Source of the DNA: Phaeodactylibacter sp. | GTDB lineage: Bacteria > Bacteroidota > Bacteroidia > Chitinophagales > Saprospiraceae | NCBI GenBank assembly: GCA_024102975.1 | Contig: JAGFJD010000364.1 | Location: 21,026 to 85,025, forward strand | Direction: 5' to 3' | DNA: 64,000 nucleotides | Shown: piece by piece, positions 60,374 through 64,000 of the stretch | Layout of the letters: each line of letters begins with the position of its first letter | How positions within the stretch are numbered: the first letter of the stretch is position 1 | Notes under the pieces: model-generated | Told to the model about the DNA's origin: nothing | Database searches by the model: none | What the model saw: the letters and a program-made list of their open reading frames with translations, nothing else | Program-made: the position numbers and the translations under genes

Positions 60374-60508
60374 GGGTAAAAGCACATCGCTCTTTACCCT
60401 TATGCCTCGTGGCGGAACAGTGGGGAGGCAAGTGCAAGGAGGCTCCGGACGAGGGTTCCCGGCTGGGATACGTCTGGATGCCTTGTACGCGCCAGGGGCG
60501 AAGCCCCT
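60374..60508 (-). promoter_or_regulatory. Three-hairpin leader RNA, copy D
   Basis: On the minus strand: hairpin 1 AGGGGC-TTCG-CCCCT (60494-60508); hairpin 2 GCC-ACGA-GGC (60404-60413); hairpin 3 GGGTAAAGAGC...GCTTTTACCC (60374-60399). The linker TTAACAAAACAAAGGAGG follows. Compared with copies A and B, the loop of hairpin 2 and the middle of hairpin 3 differ while pairing is kept. Confidence 0.7.
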
Positions 60509-60583
60509 TAGCAGAAAACTGGCTATTATGTTTACAGGAATTGAAACCTTTCTTTTGAAAATTCTGGATAAACAATCTCAACT

Positions 60584-60643
60584 ATCACTTTTTTGGGATG
60601 GAGCTATCATCACAAAATCACTTTACATCGAGTGATTTTGTGA
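60584..60643 (+). promoter_or_regulatory. Sixth iteron and 13-bp inverted-repeat operator of rep
   Basis: An exact consensus iteron (60584-60599) is followed by TCACAAAATCACT (60610-60622) and its inverse AGTGATTTTGTGA (60631-60643), 13 bp before the rep start. Half iteron AATCACT is embedded in each arm. In Rep_3 plasmids, Rep dimers repress at such a repeat while monomers bind iterons. Confidence 0.8.
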
Positions 60644-60656
60644 GATTATACTATCC

Positions 60657-61754
60657 ATGAATAAGGAGCCAGTAAAAAAACATTTCCCTACCGTCCCTGA
60701 AGACCTGTCTTCCATTGTCAAGCCGGAAGAGTTGGTGGACATTGTCGAAATGACCCCACTGACCTTGCAAGACCGGCGCATTTACAACCTCTTCATAGGC
60801 AATGCCTGGAATAACATTACCACCAGGAAGAGGCACACCATCAACCGACAGGAACTGACTAAATATATTGACAGCAACAATCAAGATATCAGGGCATCGC
60901 TAAGAAGGCTCATGGCGGCCATCGTGGTCATCAAGATTAGGAACAATCGGAATGGGCAGCCCTCAACCCGACAGATACAGTTATTGGGTTCAAATGAAAC
61001 GGAAGATCACGGTGGTTCCATTGAATATTCCTTCCCGGATGACTTGATAAAGATCATCCGGGATACCCAGATTTTTGCCCGGCTGCATACCAAAGTAATG
61101 TTTGAGCTGTCAAGCAAGTACAGCCTTGCCCTGTATGAGTTTTTACAGAAAAGGAAAAACCTGCAATACATCAGTAACGAAACGCTTACTCTGGAAGAAA
61201 CCAGGGCCATCTTCGGAGTAGGTAAAAATAAGCTCAAATCATTTGGACACTTTAATGATAAGGCGCTGAAGCCTGCCCTCCAAGAAGTATCTTTTTTGAC
61301 AGAATTTGAGATCGCTGCTGAACCTCTCCGAACCGGGCGGGCGGTAACTCACATCAAATTTTCCTGGCATAAGAAAACGGATGTTGGTGCACAGATAGCG
61401 GCGGTTGAGGAACTTGAGCGAAGTAAAACAGGGCGTAAAACACGAATGAAGGGGGAGATAGAAGACTTGTTTACTATCACCTCATCCCAAAAAAGTGATA
61501 GTTCACCTGCTGCCTCTTCTCATATCAGTAGCTTTCTACCCAAATTGGAAGAAAACCGCTCAAGGCTTTTGGTTTCTGCCTCCGGCATTGATGGGGCAAG
61601 AGAGGTTATTCAGCAATCAGGACAACGGCTTGATGTCTATGCTTTGGAACAGGAATTTTTGGAGCATGCAGGAAAGACTGGTTTTAAGCCGGATAATGTA
61701 GACGGTGCGTTCATCAATTTTGTTAAGAAGAAAGTGGGAACGATTCCAAGCTGA
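60657..61754 (+). CDS. rep: Rep_3-family replication initiator
   Basis: 365 residues with two winged-helix domains. WH1 includes TLQDRRIYNLFIGNAWNNIT and RRLMAAIVVIKIRNNRNGQP. WH2 includes KYSLALYEFLQKRKNLQYIS, then LEETRAIFGVGKNKLKSFGH, then ALQEVSFLTEFEIAAEP and HIKFSWHKKTD. Both are characteristic of Rep_3 (RepA/RepE/Pi type) initiators. A C-terminal extension of about 110 residues is helical with a KTRMKGEIEDLFT linker. It binds the iterons (59772-59872, 60584) to start replication and represses its own gene at the 60610-60643 repeat. A reverse iteron copy lies within it at 61484-61499. Having a plasmid initiator on a chromosomally integrated element means the circle can replicate. Confidence 0.92.
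   Translation: MNKEPVKKHFPTVPEDLSSIVKPEELVDIVEMTPLTLQDRRIYNLFIGNAWNNITTRKRHTINRQELTKYIDSNNQDIRASLRRLMAAIVVIKIRNNRNGQPSTRQIQLLGSNETEDHGGSIEYSFPDDLIKIIRDTQIFARLHTKVMFELSSKYSLALYEFLQKRKNLQYISNETLTLEETRAIFGVGKNKLKSFGHFNDKALKPALQEVSFLTEFEIAAEPLRTGRAVTHIKFSWHKKTDVGAQIAAVEELERSKTGRKTRMKGEIEDLFTITSSQKSDSSPAASSHISSFLPKLEENRSRLLVSASGIDGAREVIQQSGQRLDVYALEQEFLEHAGKTGFKPDNVDGAFINFVKKKVGTIPS
61484..61499 (-). repeat. Iteron copy inside the rep gene
   Basis: ATCCCAAAAAAGTGAT is the exact reverse complement of the consensus iteron. It continues as AGTTC, giving the 19-bp match CCCAAAAAAGTGATAGTTC with the relaxase gene. CTATCAC upstream (61474-61480) is the inverse of GTGATAG. Confidence 0.72.
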
Positions 61755-61801
61755 AGGTTATTTATATTTAAAGAATGGAATATACTGAAATCGATTGAAT
61801 C

Positions 61802-62683
61802 TTATTTGTTTACCATGCTTTCAACTATTTTCCCGTTTTCAATTTTTGTTTGAAAAATAGGTGTGTCTCCTAAAGATTCTCTAGCAGACCTAATAATTGC
61901 ATTTTTATCATATTCACTTATGTCATACCCTAATTTAACTGACGAATAGGCTTCAATAGGCAAGGATACAATTCTTTCATTTTCTTTATACGGAACTGGG
62001 CGTCCATTCTTGGTTACACTATTAAGCTTTGTAAATCTAAATTCTTGTTCATAAGAATATTTTATAGGAACATTTATTATTCGTGTCATTGCATCTTCTA
62101 TCCTTTCTCTTGATGTATGATGAATTGGCTTAATCACAGGAATATCTGAATACTTATAATAATTTACATATCCAATACCTCCTGAAAAGGCGGGTAACTT
62201 CAATAATTCATCTGTAATAAGTTCTACACAATACCCCTGACCGAGGACACCTAAAGTTTCCCAAATTTTAATGTCATCAAATTTTAGTGAAGTACAAAAT
62301 ACTCCAAGGACTTTATCCATATAATCTTTAAAATCCCTTTCAACTTTCTCTCTAAAAGCCCTGTCATCATACTTCATATTTTTTCTAATTTCCTGAATAT
62401 ATCTCGCCTTTCTATTTCCTTTAATGTTAGGGTACTGAATTTTTGCTAATTGAACTGATTTTTTTTGCAAATCCTCTTCAGTTATTAAGTCGTACCTGAA
62501 AGGTAATTGGCATTCTGGGTAATCAGCAAGTAAACCTGAAGGGCTCGTAAATCTAATTTCTCTATCTGTAATAATCCTATTTATGGATGGTTCTTGGTCA
62601 TCCCAAAGCCTATACTTATAAACCTTCTTGGGTATTAAATCCCTAGGTATATCTTTTGGTTCATTAACAATCATCAAAGCCAT
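61802..62683 (-). CDS. DUF2971 family protein
   Basis: 293 residues with the family pattern KKVYKYRLWDDQEPSINRII (about 19-38), then FTSPSGLLADYPECQLPFRY, then VLGVFCTSLKFDDIKIWETL and GQGYCVELI. DUF2971 is a widespread family of unknown function, often found in mobile elements and defence loci. The C-terminal strands and basic residues are consistent with a catalytic fold but no active site is assigned here. AT-rich relative to rep. It is convergent with rep. Confidence 0.82.
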   Translation of the reverse strand: MALMIVNEPKDIPRDLIPKKVYKYRLWDDQEPSINRIITDREIRFTSPSGLLADYPECQLPFRYDLITEEDLQKKSVQLAKIQYPNIKGNRKARYIQEIRKNMKYDDRAFREKVERDFKDYMDKVLGVFCTSLKFDDIKIWETLGVLGQGYCVELITDELLKLPAFSGGIGYVNYYKYSDIPVIKPIHHTSRERIEDAMTRIINVPIKYSYEQEFRFTKLNSVTKNGRPVPYKENERIVSLPIEAYSSVKLGYDISEYDKNAIIRSARESLGDTPIFQTKIENGKIVESMVNK

Positions 62684-62822
62684 ATTTCCATTCTGGTTTT
62701 TCTAATTATTTAATGTTTTCAAGTGAGAACTCCTTAGAAGTTAAAGGAGTTCCATTGGAAATATAGTTTGAAAAAGTTTATCACAGAGGAAGAATGTAAG
62801 TTATTAGGGATAAGCAAAGTAG

Positions 62823-63095
62823 CTAAATCTCTCTCTCAAATCCCTTGTCCTTATCATCCTTATCCTTCAGGGGAGGGGGCTTTGGGATTCCCGCTGAATC
62901 CCGGAGTTTTGAGATGATCTTACTGCGGGTTCTTTCCTTGGCGTATTCCTGGCTTCCGGCGACAAAACCTTCGATGAAGGGAAGTTCAACACCTTCTAGG
63001 TTCTTTGTAAGCTGCTGGGAAAGCTCCGGATGGTGCTTCTCGATCAGATAACCGGCGTTGAACCCTTCGGTTATTTCTTTGCTTTCATCCATCAT
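62823..63095 (-). CDS. Small hypothetical protein coupled to the right-end HTH gene
   Basis: 90 residues, charged: DESKEITEGFNAGYLIEKHH, then LSQQLTKNLEGVELPFIEGF, with a Lys/Asp-rich tail (PPPLKDKDDKDKGFEREI). It overlaps the upstream HTH gene by 4 bp (ATGA). Helical with a disordered tail; family not recognised. Its pairing with an excisionase-like gene suggests a part in excision or its control. Confidence 0.65.
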   Translation of the reverse strand: MMDESKEITEGFNAGYLIEKHHPELSQQLTKNLEGVELPFIEGFVAGSQEYAKERTRSKIISKLRDSAGIPKPPPLKDKDDKDKGFEREI

Positions 63096-63382
63096 TCTGA
63101 TGATTTTGCACTTTGCTCAATGAAATCCAGAATGGACTGCCTTCGATATACGATATGCTTTGAGCTGATCCTCCGGTGGTCTATCTCACCCGACTCCCGA
63201 TATTTCTGGAAAGTGGTTTTGGAAGTGATTCGCAGCAACCGCATTGCCTCTTTCTCATCAATCCAGGGATCAAGCTGAACAAGCTCCTCCTTCCTGATCT
63301 GGTTCGTCACCTCCCTTATCAGTGCCTTGAAGGCTTCTGATTCCAGACAGATGATCGGCAAGTTGGTTCCAAAGTCAGGCAT
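63092..63382 (-). CDS. Excisionase-like HTH protein at the right end
   Basis: 96 residues. A helical N-terminal segment (SEAFKALIREVTNQIRKEEL) is followed by an HTH_17 winged domain: PWIDEKEAMRLLRITSKTTF, then QKYRESGEIDHRRISSKHIV, then YRRQSILDFIEQ. This is the usual recombination directionality factor/excisionase fold in Bacteroidota elements. It is 300 bp from the right junction and faces away from the tRNA on the same strand, so tRNA-Gln read-through could feed it. Confidence 0.82.
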   Translation of the reverse strand: MPDFGTNLPIICLESEAFKALIREVTNQIRKEELVQLDPWIDEKEAMRLLRITSKTTFQKYRESGEIDHRRISSKHIVYRRQSILDFIEQSAKSSE

Positions 63383-63490
63383 AAGCTATCCTCAGAGTAA
63401 ATAAGTCCGTTTGGTCGATAAGCAAATATAAGGATTTTGGAAGGGCAGGGGAGAACAAAAGAAGGGTTGCTGCAAAATTTCAGGTCAGCA

Positions 63491-63559
63491 GGCACAAAAA
63501 AAGTGGCCGGAATTTGTTATATTTGAAAAGCTGTGCAAAAGGCACAAAAAAAGTGGCCG
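63491..63559 (+). repeat. 19-bp direct repeat near the right end
   Basis: GGCACAAAAAAAGTGGCCG occurs at 63491-63509 and 63541-63559, exactly 50 bp apart (about five helical turns). It lies between the HTH gene and the attR arm sites and may be a binding site for the integrase or excisionase. Confidence 0.75.
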
Positions 63560-63599
63560 CACAATCTGCATGACCACTTAGTTTTAACATTCATTTCTT

Positions 63600-63621
63600 A
63601 ACGACTGCCAAAACGACTGCT
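63600..63621 (+). repeat. Integrase arm-type direct repeats, right end
   Basis: AACGACTGCC (63600-63609) and AAACGACTGCT (63611-63621) match the left-end pair at 12384-12406. An inverse GCAGTC lies at about 63655. Confidence 0.7.
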
Positions 63622-63677
63622 GAGGAAAATTTCTTTAGCGTAAACCCTTGAAAAGCAGTCAACCAGCCTTAAGCTTT

Positions 63678-63691
63678 GTAGACCCACTAGG
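63678..63691. repeat. Right attachment repeat (attR core, 3' end of tRNA-Gln)
   Basis: GTAGACCCACTAGG is identical to 12257-12270. It covers the 3' acceptor strand and part of the T arm, so integration leaves the tRNA gene complete. Confidence 0.9.
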
Positions 63692-63749
63692 ACTCGAACC
63701 TAGACTGACGGAACCAAAATCCGGAGTGCTACCATTACACCATGGGTCT
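63679..63749 (-). tRNA. tRNA-Gln (anticodon TTG)
   Basis: 71 nt. The minus-strand gene begins AGACCCATGGTGTAATGGTA and ends CCTAGTGGGTCTA. The acceptor stem pairs AGACCCA with TGGGTCT. The D arm has TAATGGTAG, the anticodon loop TTTTGGT gives TTG, and the T arm is CTAGGTTCGAGTCCTAG. CCA is not encoded. The first anticodon-stem pair is a C-U mismatch; the other four pair. The 3' end is the element's insertion target. Confidence 0.93.
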
Positions 63750-64000
63750 GCCTGCTTTTGCGAAAAACGCACCGGTTTTTCGCGATGCGAGTGCAAAGAT
63801 ACAACGAAAATCATTTCTGCAAAAGTTCCCGGCAGGTTTTTTTGGCCGAAAGAGGGGCGCTGCCGGCTGTCCGCGATTAGCGGCTTGCCCCGGGAGGGTT
63901 GCCCCTGGGCGGAAGGGCCTGAGGCAGGCTGGATGTGCCGGCCGGCCTATGCGAAACCTCCTATGTGCCATATCCGATAAAAAACCACTTAGTGCCGCAG
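63750..64000. other. Right chromosomal flank, no gene seen
   Basis: GC-rich sequence upstream of the tRNA, holding its promoter. Frames here run on both strands without recognisable protein features, so no gene is called. Confidence 0.5.

Larger units (their letters stand above)
12257..63691. mobile_element. tRNA-Gln-integrated plasmid-like mobilizable element, about 51.4 kb
   Basis: It is bounded by the 14-bp tRNA-derived direct repeats (12257-12270 and 63678-63691). The integrase is at the left end, an HTH excisionase-like gene at the right end, and duplicated AAACGACTGCT arm sites are just inside both ends. It carries rep (Rep_3) with iterons, parA, primase, ssb, ardC, radC, a MOBF relaxase and a coupling ATPase, plus defence and RTX cargo. 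No mating-pair genes are visible, so transfer probably needs a helper. Base composition is visibly more AT-rich than the flanks. Confidence 0.88.

Noticed and set aside
63648..63980. Open frames across the tRNA and right edge
   Set aside because: They run through the tRNA-Gln gene and have no protein features.

Overview
The window looks like a Bacteroidota chromosome (probably Saprospirales-like; that rank is an inference) carrying one large integrated mobile element. The flanks (1-12256 and 63692-64000) are GC-rich. They hold FtsX/MacB-type ABC permeases, a matching ATPase, a secreted protein with a type IX secretion C-terminal sorting domain, a Crp/Fnr-type regulator and an NTF2-fold lipoprotein. 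The chromosomal genes lack clear Shine-Dalgarno sequences, as is usual for the phylum.

Bases 12257-63691 form a plasmid-like integrative element of about 51.4 kb sitting in the 3' end of a tRNA-Gln(TTG) gene. A 14-bp direct repeat of the tRNA end marks both junctions. Paired integrase arm-type repeats (AAACGACTGCT) lie just inside each end. The tRNA's own terminator has been left outside the far end at 12205-12243. The element encodes a tyrosine integrase next to the left end, two excisionase-like HTH proteins, an iteron origin with a Rep_3 initiator, ParA with a small RHH-like partner, a primase, SSB, ArdC antirestriction and RadC proteins, a MOBF relaxase-helicase and a soluble coupling ATPase followed by a multi-pass membrane protein. 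No VirB4 or other mating-pair genes are visible, so it is probably mobilizable rather than self-conjugative.

Layout of the element: 12.4-16.7 kb integrase, small hypotheticals and an HTH gene; 16.7-18.3 kb an AT-rich TIGR02391 gene with a membrane partner; 18.5-21.4 kb structured non-coding DNA, ardC and radC; 21.5-34.1 kb a co-directional defence block (VapBC, serine recombinase, type I restriction-modification, Hachiman/AbpAB-type HamA-HamB); 34.4-37.9 kb small cargo genes including an orphan NadS-like antitoxin and an extremely basic protein; 37.9-45.6 kb mobilization; 45.6-47.3 kb SSB and small genes; 47.3-57.2 kb a cargo block with a 2363-residue RTX protein, an acetyltransferase, a sulfotransferase and a DUF2927 lipoprotein; 57.4-61.8 kb primase, partition and replication; 61.8-63.4 kb a DUF2971 gene and the right-end HTH gene.

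The least explained signals are non-coding. First, a three-hairpin leader RNA with compensatory changes precedes at least four unrelated element genes. Second, an 18-19 bp directional motif (GCTGYTGAAAAGAAAAA) recurs through the element, six core copies all on the + strand, inside and outside genes. Third, TACTGA-NN-TCAGTA palindromes are dispersed, with a half-site cluster at the par locus. Fourth, exact or near-exact iteron copies lie inside the relaxase and rep genes. These suggest element-wide regulation and DNA handling.
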